The notes: generated from the sequence alone by a model not told the origin. DNA of 64,000 nucleotides from Nonomuraea sp. SYSU D8015 (GCF_008065375.1 NZ_VJYI01000014.1:62001-126000), one strand, 5' to 3'; positions 14,903 through 23,741 are shown, numbered from the stretch's first letter. Program-made: numbers and translations.

Positions 14903-16237
14903 CGACTGTTTCACCTGCAGAACGCCGCGCGGCAGATCGGGCAGGGGCGGGGCGAACCATTTGCCCAGCCGCGTGCCGGTGAGCAGCGCCGCGGCGAGCA
15001 GCATGACGGTGAGCAGCACCACTGTGCCGCCCGTCACGCCCCGCCAGGTGACCAGGAGGCCGCCGAGCGGCGCGGCCAGGCAGATGGCCCCCTGCGAGAA
15101 GAGCCGCGACACGCCGACCACGCGGGCGAGCGTCCCCGGATCGACGATGGAGACCTCCGCGCATTTGATCGCCACGTTGGTCAGCGCACCGCCGAAGCCG
15201 GTGGTGAAGAAGGCCACGGCGAAGAAGATCGAGCGTGCTCCCAGCCACGCCCCCAACGCCGCCAGGAACAGCGCCGCCGCCCAGATCCAACTGTGGTTGA
15301 GCAGGACCGAGCGTCTCGGGTGATAGAAGTAGGCCACGGTGGAACCCACCGCCCCGCCCAACCCCGATGCCGCGAGCACGAGCCCGATCTCCACGGAGGG
15401 CATGCCGTGTGACCCGGCCACGAAGACCATGATGAGGGCGTGGGCCAGCAGGTTCGTGAACGTCATCAGCATGATCGAGCCGCCGAGGAACGGCTGGTCC
15501 ATGAGCGCGCGGAAGCCGCCGGGCAGTTCACGCAAGATCGAAGAGCCGGCCGAGCGGCGGATGGACTCGTGGCGCAATCCGAAGAACAGCCGAAAAGAGA
15601 CCGCGAACAGCACTGCGTTCATCAAGAAGGGGACATATCGGCCGACCCCGAAGAGGTAGCCGCCGAGCGGCCTGCCGGCGATGGACGCGAGATGGCTCAC
15701 GGCCTCCCTCTTGGCCAGCGCCCGTTGCATCAGACCCGGCCTCAGCAACACCAGGGACTGCAGGAGCGCCGCCTCCGCCAAGGTGTAGAGGACCCACATC
15801 GTGCCCTCCACCGCCGCGGCCACCATGAGGAACGTCAGCGACGGGCCGACGGACAGCATCGCCACGAGCACGGTGAGCACGGTCAGCCAGCGACCGCACT
15901 CCGCGAAGAGAATGATGCGACGAGGGGATATCCGGTCGACCAGAAGCCCACCGGGAATGTAGAACACCAGAACGGGAACTGTCAGGAAGAACCCCGCCCA
16001 TCCGGCGGCGGTCGGTGAACCGGTCTGCGCCAGAGCAAGGAGCGGATAGGCCACGCCCAGCGTCCGCATGCCGATCGTGGAAATCGCCGAGCCTGCCCAT
16101 ACACGGGCGATCCTGCCCTCTTTCGGGTGGGGCGGAGCTTGAATCTCGCGCGGCTTTTCTGCGGCCTCGTCCACGCCCTCCGCCTCGACCTGTGCCCTTT
16201 CGGACACAACATTACGGCCACGACCGAGGACGGTCAT
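14789..16237 (-). CDS. MFS transporter
   Basis: The 482-residue protein has about twelve membrane helices and MFS features: an acidic N-terminal tail, GGLLVDRISPRRIILFAECGRW (motif A type, D-R-x-S-x-R-R) after helix 2, and a central loop RHESIRRSAGSSILRELPGGFRAL. It resembles permeases used for export of peptides or antibiotics; the cargo is unknown. The last ~40 residues are hydrophilic and encoded in the region overlapping the STAND/TPR gene. Position beside the RiPP genes makes it a candidate exporter. GTG near 16210 is a possible alternative start. Confidence 0.85.
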   Translation of the reverse strand: MTVLGRGRNVVSERAQVEAEGVDEAAEKPREIQAPPHPKEGRIARVWAGSAISTIGMRTLGVAYPLLALAQTGSPTAAGWAGFFLTVPVLVFYIPGGLLVDRISPRRIILFAECGRWLTVLTVLVAMLSVGPSLTFLMVAAAVEGTMWVLYTLAEAALLQSLVLLRPGLMQRALAKREAVSHLASIAGRPLGGYLFGVGRYVPFLMNAVLFAVSFRLFFGLRHESIRRSAGSSILRELPGGFRALMDQPFLGGSIMLMTFTNLLAHALIMVFVAGSHGMPSVEIGLVLAASGLGGAVGSTVAYFYHPRRSVLLNHSWIWAAALFLAALGAWLGARSIFFAVAFFTTGFGGALTNVAIKCAEVSIVDPGTLARVVGVSRLFSQGAICLAAPLGGLLVTWRGVTGGTVVLLTVMLLAAALLTGTRLGKWFAPPLPDLPRGVLQVKQSSQSGELSSGPGQVTGKRRLLRGDRPPGETRSGRELAR

Positions 16238-16420
16238 GCGACAACCCGCCTCTTGCTGAATGGATATGAACCGCTTGCCGAAGAAATTGCGGCACGAGAC
16301 TCGTCGAAGTATAGGGGACCGCTCAAGCGATCAACGACTCAGCGTCATGATCGCCACAAACTACACAATCAACCCGAATGCCCCTGGCAGTTCACCTCTA
16401 GGGCATGATGTGATCGTAAG

Positions 16421-17305
16421 GTGCGCTCAAATAGCGAAAAGGATGCTTTGCTTAGTTTCGCCCGGTTGTGTCATGACTTTGCGGCCCTGGGAATCAGGCT
16501 GGGACAGGTGCTGATGGTGCACTCCTCCCTCAGCCGGCTCGGCCACACCGAGGGTGGGGCGGAAACCGTGGTCATGGCACTGCGGGATCTGCTCGGCGAC
16601 GACGGAACACTCGTCGTCCCCGCCGGCACGGCGGGCAACTCCGACACCTCACCCATCTATCGGGCCGCGGTGGCCGGAATGACCCCGGACGAGGTGGCCG
16701 CGTACCGCGCCCGCATGCCTGCCTTCGACCCCGCCACGACCCCCTCACACCAGATGGGCCGGATCGCCGAGCACGTCCGCCGGCTGCCGGGGGCCAGGCG
16801 CAGCGCGCATCCGCACACCTCCTTCGCCGCCATCGGGCCGCAAGCGGCCGAGATCGTCGAGGGACACGAACGCGACTGCCTGCTGGGTGAGCGGTCGCCG
16901 CTCGCCCGGCTGTACGACGCAGGCGCCTTCGTCCTGCTGCTGGGCGTCGGCTACGACAAGTGCACGGCCTTCCACCTCGCCGAGTACCGCTACACCGCCG
17001 ACCCGCCGCGGCGCAGGTTCCGTGCCGTGGTGGACGACGGGAACGGGCGGGAATGGTGCGAGTTCGAGGACGTGGCCGTCAACGCCGGTGACTTCGCCGC
17101 CCTGGGAGCGGACTTCGAAGGGACCGGCGCGGTGCGGCGGGGTCGGGTCGGCGCGGCGGAGGCCCGCCTGTTCTCCTTGCCCGCGGCCGTCGACTACGCC
17201 GTCGACTGGCTCGCCTCCCACCGCTCCCCTGCCCACCCGCCCCCAGCGCCCGCCCTGCCCGCCGACGTCCCTTCGCGCCCGCCCGTCGAGAGACACGCCC
17301 CCTGA
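16421..17305 (+). CDS. AAC(3)-family N-acetyltransferase
   Basis: The 294-residue protein carries the AAC(3) family pattern: VLMVHSSLSRLGHTEGGAETVVMALRDLLGDDGTLVVPAGT at the start, PIYRAAVAGM and AFDPATTPSHQMGRIAEHVRRLPGARRSAHPHTSFAAIG in the centre and LLLGVGYDKCTAFHLAEYR. Members acetylate the 3-amino group of aminoglycosides, but many genomic members have other acceptors. The proline-rich C-terminal tail after about residue 270 is additional. The GTG 16421 start lacks a strong ribosome site. It is the rightmost gene that may belong to the RiPP island. Confidence 0.85.
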   Translation: MRSNSEKDALLSFARLCHDFAALGIRLGQVLMVHSSLSRLGHTEGGAETVVMALRDLLGDDGTLVVPAGTAGNSDTSPIYRAAVAGMTPDEVAAYRARMPAFDPATTPSHQMGRIAEHVRRLPGARRSAHPHTSFAAIGPQAAEIVEGHERDCLLGERSPLARLYDAGAFVLLLGVGYDKCTAFHLAEYRYTADPPRRRFRAVVDDGNGREWCEFEDVAVNAGDFAALGADFEGTGAVRRGRVGAAEARLFSLPAAVDYAVDWLASHRSPAHPPPAPALPADVPSRPPVERHAP

Positions 17306-17493
17306 CGACCGGCTTCCGACGGCCCCTCCGCGCCCACCGGCCGCGGAAGGCCCCCGACACGTGACCACCGGCCCTCGCTCCCACGACGTATGACCCCGGC
17401 TGTGGCGGCCACGCCCCGGAACGGCGGACCGGCACCGTGCAGGCGCGGCTCCTGCAGCGGGTGGGTGATCGCGCCGCCGGACGCCCGGCCACG

Positions 17494-17538
17494 GCGGTCG
17501 CGGCGGCCATGGCGGTCGCGGTGGTCGCGGCGGTCGCG
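17494..17538. repeat. Five 9-base units (GCGGTCGCG type)
   Basis: Units read GCGGTCGCG, GCGGCCATG, GCGGTCGCG, GTGGTCGCG, GCGGTCGCG in the 261-base gap between the AAC(3) gene and the convergent GNAT gene. No gene is apparent here. Confidence 0.7.
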
Positions 17539-17566
17539 GCGAGGGCCCGGAGCTGCGGGGTCGCCG

Positions 17567-18058
17567 TTACGCCGGGGACTCGGAGGGGCGGCGCATCACC
17601 ACGCGTGGCGCGACCTCGATCCCCAGCTCCCGCTCGTGCTGCACCACCGCCCGAAGCTCCGGCCCCCACTCCCCCTCAGGCACCACGGAGAAGCCGTGCC
17701 GGGCGTACCAGGGCGCGTTCCACGGCACGTCCCGGTACGTCGTCAGCGTCACGTACGGCGCGCCGGCCGCCCGAGCGTGGTCGATCACCGCCGAGACCAG
17801 CCGCCCGCCGATGCCTTGGCGCATGCTGTCCGGATGGACCGCCAGCTGGTCGAGATGCAGGTTGCCGTCCACCCATCCCACCAGCGCGAACCCGGCCGGA
17901 GGCATCCCCTCGACGAGGACCCGCCCAGGATCGTCCACTTCCTCGATCATGGTCGTGCCAGGCGGGAACGTGATGTCCACCTGCTCGAACAACCGATCCG
18001 CCGCCAGCTCGATCGACACCAGCACAGGAAGGTCACCGGCCTCAGCCCATCGCACCAT
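17567..18058 (-). CDS. GNAT-family N-acetyltransferase
   Basis: The 163-residue protein has clear GNAT features: VRWAEAGDLPVLVSIELAADRLF at the start, LDQLAVHPDSMRQGIGGRLVSAVIDHARAAG (the acetyl-CoA site Q-x-x-G-I-G-x-x-L) and APWYARHGFSVV near the end. The acceptor is unknown. ATG 18058 has little upstream ribosome site. It stands alone between the AAC(3) gene and dapB. Confidence 0.88.
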   Translation of the reverse strand: MVRWAEAGDLPVLVSIELAADRLFEQVDITFPPGTTMIEEVDDPGRVLVEGMPPAGFALVGWVDGNLHLDQLAVHPDSMRQGIGGRLVSAVIDHARAAGAPYVTLTTYRDVPWNAPWYARHGFSVVPEGEWGPELRAVVQHERELGIEVAPRVVMRRPSESPA

Positions 18059-18120
18059 GCCGACACGATCTCATGTTTCGGGCGGAACTCGCCGCTCGTA
18101 TTAGTGTTGATGATCGTAGG

Positions 18121-18140
18121 CCCGGCTGTGCGGAGCCGGG
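18121..18140. terminator. Small hairpin between dapB and the GNAT gene
   Basis: CCCGGCT, a GTGCGG loop and AGCCGGG form a perfect 7-base stem. It may be a second element of the dapB terminator region. Confidence 0.4.
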
Positions 18141-18151
18141 ACCCTCTCCTC

Positions 18152-18190
18152 ACGACGTGCCCACGACCGACCAGGTGGTGGGCACGTCGT
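18152..18190 (-). terminator. dapB terminator hairpin
   Basis: ACGACGTGCCCAC (18152-18164) pairs perfectly with GTGGGCACGTCGT (18178-18190) over 13 bases. It lies 17 bases beyond the dapB stop. There is no long T run, which is usual in high-GC genomes. Confidence 0.7.
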
Positions 18191-18206
18191 GCGGCCAAAC
18201 CGGAGA

Positions 18207-18944
18207 TCAGAGATCGAGGAGCGGCTCCAGGCCGACGGTGAGGCCCGGCAGCTCGCGCACCCTGCGCACGCCGAGCAGCACGCCGGGCGTGAACGCCGCC
18301 CTGCTCATCGTGTCGTGCCTGATGGTGAGGATCTCGCCGTCACCGCCCAGCAGCACCTCCTGGTGGGCGATCAGCCCGGACAGGCGTACCGCGTGCACGT
18401 GCACGCCGCCCACGTCGGCGCCGCGCGCGCCGTCCAGCGCGGTGCTGGTGGCGTCGGGCATCGGGGCGGCCCCGGCCTTGGCTCGCGCCTCGGCCACCAG
18501 CTCCGCGGTGCGGCGGGCGGTGCCGGAGGGGGCGTCGGCCTTGTTGGGGTGGTGGAGCTCGACGATCTCGACGGATTCGAAGTGGCGGGCCGCCTGCTGC
18601 GCGAAGTGCATCATGAGCACGGCGGCGATGCCGAAGTTGGGGGCGATCAGGCAGTTGGTGCCCGGGGAGTCCGCCAGCCATCCGCGTACGGTCGCCAGCC
18701 TCGCCTCGTCGAACCCCGTGGTGCCCACCACCGGGTGCACGCCGTGGGCGATGGCCCATTCGAGGTTGCCCATGACCACGTCGGGGTGGGTGAAATCGAC
18801 CACCACCTCCGCGCCCTCGAGCCCTTCGATGGAGTCGTCCTTGTCGAGCGCCGCCACCAGCTCCATGTCGGTGGCCGCCTCGACCGCCTTGCACACCTCG
18901 ACGCCCACGCGACCGCGGGCGCCGAGCACACCTACCTTGATCAC
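18207..18944 (-). CDS. dapB: 4-hydroxy-tetrahydrodipicolinate reductase
   Basis: The 245-residue protein is DapB of the lysine/diaminopimelate pathway. It shows the dinucleotide site GVLGARGRVG (6-14), GTTGFDE (74-80) and the catalytic/substrate motif ELHHPNKADAPSGTA (129-142; H131, H132, K135). GTG 18944 is chosen because TAGGGT (18957-18952) lies seven bases upstream, a leaderless arrangement; the upstream in-frame extension is low-complexity. It is downstream of the pnp/M16 peptidase unit but separated by a hairpin and 563 bases. Confidence 0.95.
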   Translation of the reverse strand: MIKVGVLGARGRVGVEVCKAVEAATDMELVAALDKDDSIEGLEGAEVVVDFTHPDVVMGNLEWAIAHGVHPVVGTTGFDEARLATVRGWLADSPGTNCLIAPNFGIAAVLMMHFAQQAARHFESVEIVELHHPNKADAPSGTARRTAELVAEARAKAGAAPMPDATSTALDGARGADVGGVHVHAVRLSGLIAHQEVLLGGDGEILTIRHDTMSRAAFTPGVLLGVRRVRELPGLTVGLEPLLDL

Positions 18945-19078
18945 ACCGACCACCCTATCCCAACAGGAAACGCGCCCATCGGAGTGCCGCCCCTCTGTCC
19001 TGTCGCAGTCCTCGCGCACGGGCTCGCCACCACCGCGAGCGGCGACGCCGCGCCCGTGTCGGCGGGTCTCGGCGCCAC

Positions 19079-19162
19079 GTCCGCACCGGGCAGCGCCGGG
19101 CCCTGAGGCGGCACCGCGCCGTCCGCACCGGGCAGCGCCGGGCCCTGAGGCGGCACCGCGCC
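19079..19162. repeat. Perfect 42-base tandem duplication
   Basis: Two head-to-tail copies, 19079-19120 and 19121-19162, each begin GTCCGCACCGGGCAGCGCCG and end GGCGGCACCGCGCC, without a mismatch. The length is a multiple of three, but no convincing gene covers it. Confidence 0.85.
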
Positions 19163-19386
19163 CGCGTGGGCGGAACTCCCGGCATCCGCCTGCCACAGGC
19201 AACGTGCTCGCACGCCACTCGGTTCGGGACGCTCGGCTCGGCGCCAGGGGTGCCGCCTGCGGATCCGCCACGCCGGGCGGGCGGCGCCCTCCAGCCGGCC
19301 GCCTCCGCGCTCACTTCAACCGCAGGTGGCCGGTCCCGCCGCGCCACTCGACGGCGGCAGGCGCGCCCCACGGCGCCCGGCAGACC

Positions 19387-19488
19387 GCAGACGCGGTTGC
19401 GCTGCCTACGGCGGGTCCGCCGGAGGCGACGGCCGCCCTACAGAGACAAACGGCCCGCCGCAGGCGCGGTTGCGCTGCCTGCGGCGGG
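19387..19488. repeat. Pair of 29-base near-identical direct repeats
   Basis: Copies at 19387-19415 and 19460-19488 share GCGGTTGCGCTGCCT with flanks and differ at two positions. The second copy is part of the terminator hairpin, so the first may be a decayed duplicate of it. Confidence 0.65.
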
Positions 19489-19490
19489 CC
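19452..19490 (-). terminator. Terminator hairpin of the pnp/M16 peptidase unit
   Basis: GGCCCGCCGCAGGC (19452-19465) pairs perfectly with GCCTGCGGCGGGCC (19477-19490), 14 bases with an 11-base loop. It lies 18 bases after the peptidase stop. Confidence 0.75.
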
Positions 19491-19507
19491 GCCACGACGA
19501 CACCCGG

Positions 19508-20818
19508 TCAGCGGATGGCGTCGGTGAAGTCCTTGTCGCCGTACGGGCCGATCACGGCGAGCGTGAGCGGCCGGTTGAGCACGTCGCCGGCGATCTCGGA
19601 GATCTCGTCGGGGGTGACGGCCTCGATGCGGGACAACACCTCGTCCACCGACATGAGCTCCTCGTAGACCAGCTCGTTCTTGCCGATGCGCGACATGCGC
19701 GAGCCGGTGTCCTCCAGTCCGAGCACGAGCCCGCCGCGCATCTGCCCCTTGCCGCGCTCGATCTCGTCCTCGCTCAGCCCCTCGGTAACCACGCGGGCCA
19801 CCTCGTCCCGGCAGATCTTGAGGACGTCGTCGATCTTCGACGGCAGGCAGCCGACGTAGATGCCGAACTGGCCGGTGTCGGCGTAGGCGGAGGTGTAGCT
19901 GTAGGCGGAGTAGGCCAGGCCGCGCTTCTCCCTGATCTCCTGGAAGAGCCTGGACGACATGCCGCCGCCCAGCGCGGAGTTGAGCACCCCCAGGGCGAAC
20001 CTGCGATCGTCCGTGCGGGCCAGGCCGGTGGTGCCGAGCACCAGGTTGGCCTGTTCGGTGGGCCGGTCGAGCACCCTGACGCCCGAACGCGTGTCGGCGC
20101 CGGGGCCGTTGGTGCGCGGCGGGGCGAACTCGGCCGGGCCGGTCAGCGCCCCGGCCCGCTCGTACGCCCGCACGACCAGCTCCACGACCTCCTCGTGCCG
20201 CACGTTGCCCGCCACCGACACCACCGTGCGGCGGGGCCGGTAGTAGCGGTGGTAGTACTCGGCGATGCGGTCGCGCCCGAGGGAATTGATCGACTCGACC
20301 GTGCCCAGGATGGGCCGGCCGATCGGCGAGTCGCCGTACAGCTCGGCGGCGAACTGCTCGTGCACCACGTCCGAGGGGTCGTCGTCGTGCATGGCGATCT
20401 CCTCGAGGATCACGCCACGCTCGGACTCGACGTCCTCCTCGGTCACGAGCGAGCTGGTCACGACGTCGGCGAGCACGTCGACCGCGATCGGCAGGTCCTC
20501 GTCGAGCACACGCGCGTAGTAGCACGTGTATTCCTTGGCGGTGAACGCGTTGATCTCGCCGCCGATGCCCTCGATCGAGGCGGAGATCTCCATCGCGTCG
20601 CGCGTCGGAGTGCCCTTGAACAGCAGGTGCTCGAGAAAGTGGGTGGCCCCCATGTGCTCGGGGGCCTCGTCACGCGAGCCGATGCCGACCCACATGCCGA
20701 CCGCGACGCTCCGCACGGTCGGCATGGTCTCGGTCACCACGCGCAGCCCACCCGGCAGGACAGTGCGCCTCACGACCCCGGCGCCGTCCTTGCCGGGGTG
20801 CAGCGTCGTCGTGTTCAC
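19508..20818 (-). CDS. M16 family zinc metallopeptidase (processing-peptidase type)
   Basis: The 436-residue protein has the inverted zinc site H60-F-L-E63-H64 and the distal glutamate around E139/E140 (RGVILEEIAMHDDDP). A second, inactive half follows, with EIREKRGLAYSAYS, the usual substrate-arm motif. It is related to mitochondrial processing peptidase and is routinely found after pnp in actinobacteria. The GTG 20818 start overlaps the pnp stop by four bases (GTGA), so translation is coupled. It is probably cytoplasmic, as no signal peptide is seen. The physiological substrate is unknown. Confidence 0.93.
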   Translation of the reverse strand: MNTTTLHPGKDGAGVVRRTVLPGGLRVVTETMPTVRSVAVGMWVGIGSRDEAPEHMGATHFLEHLLFKGTPTRDAMEISASIEGIGGEINAFTAKEYTCYYARVLDEDLPIAVDVLADVVTSSLVTEEDVESERGVILEEIAMHDDDPSDVVHEQFAAELYGDSPIGRPILGTVESINSLGRDRIAEYYHRYYRPRRTVVSVAGNVRHEEVVELVVRAYERAGALTGPAEFAPPRTNGPGADTRSGVRVLDRPTEQANLVLGTTGLARTDDRRFALGVLNSALGGGMSSRLFQEIREKRGLAYSAYSYTSAYADTGQFGIYVGCLPSKIDDVLKICRDEVARVVTEGLSEDEIERGKGQMRGGLVLGLEDTGSRMSRIGKNELVYEELMSVDEVLSRIEAVTPDEISEIAGDVLNRPLTLAVIGPYGDKDFTDAIR

Positions 20819-23163
20819 GTGTTCCGGTCGTCCCCGTCGCCGCCGCTGCTGCTCCGGGTGCGCACGCGCGTGCGGGTGCGGCGCGGCCGCTCCGGCTTCT
20901 CCTCGGCCGGTGCGGCGGCGGCCTCCTCGGGCTCCGGGGCCTCACCCTCGCCCTCGGGGGCGACGGCGCCCTTCGCCTCCTTCTCGGCGGCCTCCTTCTC
21001 GATGACCTCGACCGGCACCAGCGAGAGCTTGCCGCGGCCGTCGATCTCGGCGATCTCGACCTGGATCTTCTCGCCGACGCTCATCACGTCCTCGACGTTC
21101 TCGATGCGCTTGCCGCCGTGCAGCTTGCGGATCTGCGAGACGTGCAGCAGGCCGTCCTTGCCCGGCATGAGCGAGATGAACGCGCCGAAGGCCGCGATCT
21201 TGACGACCGTGCCCAGGTAGCGCTCGCCGACCTCCGGCATGTGCGGGTTGGCGATGGCGTTGATCGCCGACCGCGCGGCCTCGGCGGACGGGCCGTCGGT
21301 CGCGCCGATGTAGATCGTGCCGTCGTCCTCGATGGTGATCTCGGCGCCCGTGTCGTCCTGGATCTGGTTGATCATCTTGCCCTTCGGGCCGATGACCTCG
21401 CCGATCTTGTCGACCGGGACCTTGATGGTGATGATGCGCGGCGCGGTCGGGTTCATCTCCGCCGGGGAGTCGATCGCCTCCTGCATCACGTCGAGGATCG
21501 CCAGGCGGGCGCCCTTGGCCTGCTTGAGCGCGGCGGCCAGCACGTGGGCCGGGATGCCGTCGAGCTTGGTGTCGAGCTGCAGGGCGGTGATGAGCTCCTT
21601 GGTGCCGGCGACCTTGAAGTCCATGTCGCCCATGGCGTCCTCGGCGCCGAGGATGTCGGTCAGGGTGACGTACGTGTCGCCCTCACCGATCAGGCCCATC
21701 GCGATGCCCGCGACCATCTCCTTGAGCGGCACACCGGCGTCGAGCAGCGCCATCGTCGAGGCGCACACCGAGCCCATCGAGGTGGAGCCGTTGGAGCCGA
21801 GCGCCTCGGAGACCTGGCGGATGGCGTACGGGAACTCCTCGCGGGTCGGGAGCACCGGGATCAGCGCCCGCTCGGCCAGCGCGCCGTGACCGATCTCGCG
21901 GCGCTTGGGCGAGCCCACCCGGCCGGTCTCACCGGTGGAGTAGGGCGGGAAGTTGTAGTTGTGCATGTAGCGCTTGGTCCGCTCCGGGTTGAGCGTGTCG
22001 ATGACCTGCTCCATGCGCAGCATGTTGAGCGTCGTGATGCCCAGGATCTGGGTCTCGCCGCGCTCGAACAGCGCCGAGCCGTGCACCCGGGGCACCACGT
22101 GGACCTCGGCCGACAGCGCGCGGATGTCCTTGGTGCCGCGGCCGTCGATGCGGATGCCCTCCTTGAGGACCCGCTCACGCATGAGATTCTTCATCACGGA
22201 GCGGAACGCGGCGCTGATCTCCTTCTCGCGCCCCTCGAAGTCGGGCAGGAGCTTCTCGGCGGCCAGCGCCTTGACCTTCTCCAGCTCGTTCTCGCGCTCC
22301 TGCTTGCCGGCGATGGTGAGCGCGGCGGCGAGCTCGCTCTTCACCGCGGACTCGACCGCGGCGTAGGCGTCCTCCTGGTAGTCCAGGAAGACCGGGAACT
22401 CGGCCGTCTCCTTGGCCGCGACCTGCGCGATGCGCGCCTGCGCCTCGCAGAGCACCTTGATGAACGGCTTGGCGGCGTCCAGGCCCTGCGCGACGGTCTC
22501 CTCGGTGGGCCCGACGGCGCCCTCGGCGACCAGCTTGAGCGTGTCCTTGGTGGACTCGGCCTCGACCATCATGATCGCGACATCGCCGTCGCCGAGCACG
22601 CGGCCCGCCACGACCATGTCGAACGTCGCCCGCTCCAGCTCGTGGTGCGTCGGGAACGCCACCCACTGGCCCTCGATGAGCGCGACCCGCACGCCGCCGA
22701 TCGGCCCGGAGAACGGCAGGCCCGCCAGCTGCGTGGACAGGGACGCGGCGTTGATCGCGACCACGTCGTAGAGGTGGTCGGGGTTGAGCGCCATGATGGT
22801 GGCCACGACCTGGACCTCGTTGCGCAGCCCCTTGACGAACGACGGGCGCAGCGGCCGGTCGATCAGGCGGCAGGTCAGGATCGCGTCCTCGGACGGACGG
22901 CCCTCACGGCGGAAGAACGAGCCGGGGATGCGCCCGGCGGCGTACATTCGCTCCTCGACGTCAACCGTGAGCGGGAAGAAGTCGAACTGCTCCTTCGGAG
23001 TCTTGGACGCGGTGGTGGCGGACAGCACCATCGTGTCGTTGTCGAGATAGGCGACGGCGGAGCCGGCCGCCTGACGCGCCAGACGACCGGTCTCGAACCG
23101 GATCGTGCGCGTGCCGAATGAGCCATTGTCTATGACTGCTTCAGCAGTGTGGACACCCTCCAC
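20815..23163 (-). CDS. pnp: Polyribonucleotide nucleotidyltransferase (PNPase)
   Basis: The 782-residue protein has two RNase PH domains (about 10-235 and 340-570; FFRREGRPSEDAILTCRLIDRPLRPSF, and RVGSPKRREIGHGALAERAL in the second). These are followed by a KH domain (IGPKGKMINQIQDDTGAEITIEDDG) and an S1 domain (GERYLGTVVKIAAFGAFISLMPGKDGLLHVSQI). It ends in an acidic/alanine-rich tail and an arginine-rich tip (RPRRTRTRVRTRSSS). It degrades RNA phosphorolytically. GTG 23163 is supported by AAGGAGG upstream. Confidence 0.97.
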   Translation of the reverse strand: MEGVHTAEAVIDNGSFGTRTIRFETGRLARQAAGSAVAYLDNDTMVLSATTASKTPKEQFDFFPLTVDVEERMYAAGRIPGSFFRREGRPSEDAILTCRLIDRPLRPSFVKGLRNEVQVVATIMALNPDHLYDVVAINAASLSTQLAGLPFSGPIGGVRVALIEGQWVAFPTHHELERATFDMVVAGRVLGDGDVAIMMVEAESTKDTLKLVAEGAVGPTEETVAQGLDAAKPFIKVLCEAQARIAQVAAKETAEFPVFLDYQEDAYAAVESAVKSELAAALTIAGKQERENELEKVKALAAEKLLPDFEGREKEISAAFRSVMKNLMRERVLKEGIRIDGRGTKDIRALSAEVHVVPRVHGSALFERGETQILGITTLNMLRMEQVIDTLNPERTKRYMHNYNFPPYSTGETGRVGSPKRREIGHGALAERALIPVLPTREEFPYAIRQVSEALGSNGSTSMGSVCASTMALLDAGVPLKEMVAGIAMGLIGEGDTYVTLTDILGAEDAMGDMDFKVAGTKELITALQLDTKLDGIPAHVLAAALKQAKGARLAILDVMQEAIDSPAEMNPTAPRIITIKVPVDKIGEVIGPKGKMINQIQDDTGAEITIEDDGTIYIGATDGPSAEAARSAINAIANPHMPEVGERYLGTVVKIAAFGAFISLMPGKDGLLHVSQIRKLHGGKRIENVEDVMSVGEKIQVEIAEIDGRGKLSLVPVEVIEKEAAEKEAKGAVAPEGEGEAPEPEEAAAAPAEEKPERPRRTRTRVRTRSSSGGDGDDRNT

Positions 23164-23471
23164 GGGGGACCTCCTTGTGGTCGGTCTCCCGCGCCCTGTT
23201 TCACCGGCACCCTCGTTAGGTGCAGCGCCGGTCTTCGATCGAAGCGCCCGGTGCGATGTCAGATCACGTCTACCGGAAGCCACTACCGAGGACCGGCCCG
23301 CAGGCGTCGCGGGTCGCATGGTGCTGAGCGGACGCGGGGGCTGTGTGTCTCGGATCTTCAGTTGTACGTCAGGCGCGGGGCCGATTCACGTCGCCACGCG
23401 CCTGGCCGCCTCTTTATGAGCTCTCTACCCATATGAGAAAGGGAGCGGCGTGCAGCCACTCCCTTTCTATG
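23164..23471. other. Gap between rpsO and pnp: rpsO terminator and pnp leader
   Basis: No gene is seen in these 308 bases. The right part holds the rpsO terminator. The pnp leader contains a perfect palindrome CTTCGATCGAAG (23233-23244) flanked by pairable GC-rich arms. In other bacteria pnp leaders are processed and autoregulated by RNase III/PNPase; that such control applies here is inference. Confidence 0.5.
23436..23468 (-). terminator. rpsO terminator
   Basis: AGAAAGGGAG (23436-23445) pairs with CTCCCTTTCT (23459-23468) around a 13-base loop, three bases beyond the rpsO stop. On the transcript the right arm ends in a U-rich stretch. Confidence 0.8.
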
Positions 23472-23741
23472 TTATCGGCGCAGGCCCAGTCGCTCGATCA
23501 GCGACCGGTAACGCTGGATGTCGACCTTCTGCAGGTACTTCAGCAGGCGGCGCCGGCGACCGACGAGCAGAAGCAGGCCACGACGGCTGTGGTGGTCGTG
23601 CTTGTGCGTCTTCAGGTGCTCGGTGAGCTCGCTGATGCGCTTGCTGAGCAGTGCGATCTGCACCTCGGGCGACCCGGTGTCACCCTCGGTCGTCGCGTAC
23701 TCGCTGATGATGGACTTCTTGGCAGCGGTGTCGAGGGACAC
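23472..23741 (-). CDS. rpsO: 30S ribosomal protein S15
   Basis: The 89-residue protein is a full-length S15 (TGSPEVQIALLSKRISELTEHLKTHKHDHHSRRGLLLLVGRRRRLLKYL). It binds 16S rRNA in the small-subunit platform. GTG 23741 has AAAGGAG upstream. It precedes pnp as in most bacteria. Confidence 0.98.
   Translation of the reverse strand: MSLDTAAKKSIISEYATTEGDTGSPEVQIALLSKRISELTEHLKTHKHDHHSRRGLLLLVGRRRRLLKYLQKVDIQRYRSLIERLGLRR

Larger units (their letters stand above)
18945..19507. other. Repeat-rich gene-free gap between dapB and the M16 peptidase
   Basis: The 563-base gap contains the dapB promoter at its left end, a perfect 42-base tandem duplication, a 29-base near-repeat and a strong hairpin at its right end. 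Frames through it give only proline/alanine-rich low-complexity peptides, so I call no gene. Confidence 0.6.

Noticed and set aside
16421..17305. Calling the AAC(3)-family gene an aminoglycoside resistance gene
   Set aside because: Family membership alone does not show aminoglycoside activity; many chromosomal members have unknown substrates.
19079..19162. 42-base tandem repeat considered as CRISPR or as coding repeat
   Set aside because: Direct head-to-tail with no spacer; overlapping frames give low-complexity peptides only.
21118..23121. Long plus-strand frame (667 codons) opposite pnp
   Set aside because: Shadow of pnp: composition is Asp/Arg/Leu-repetitive and no family features are present.
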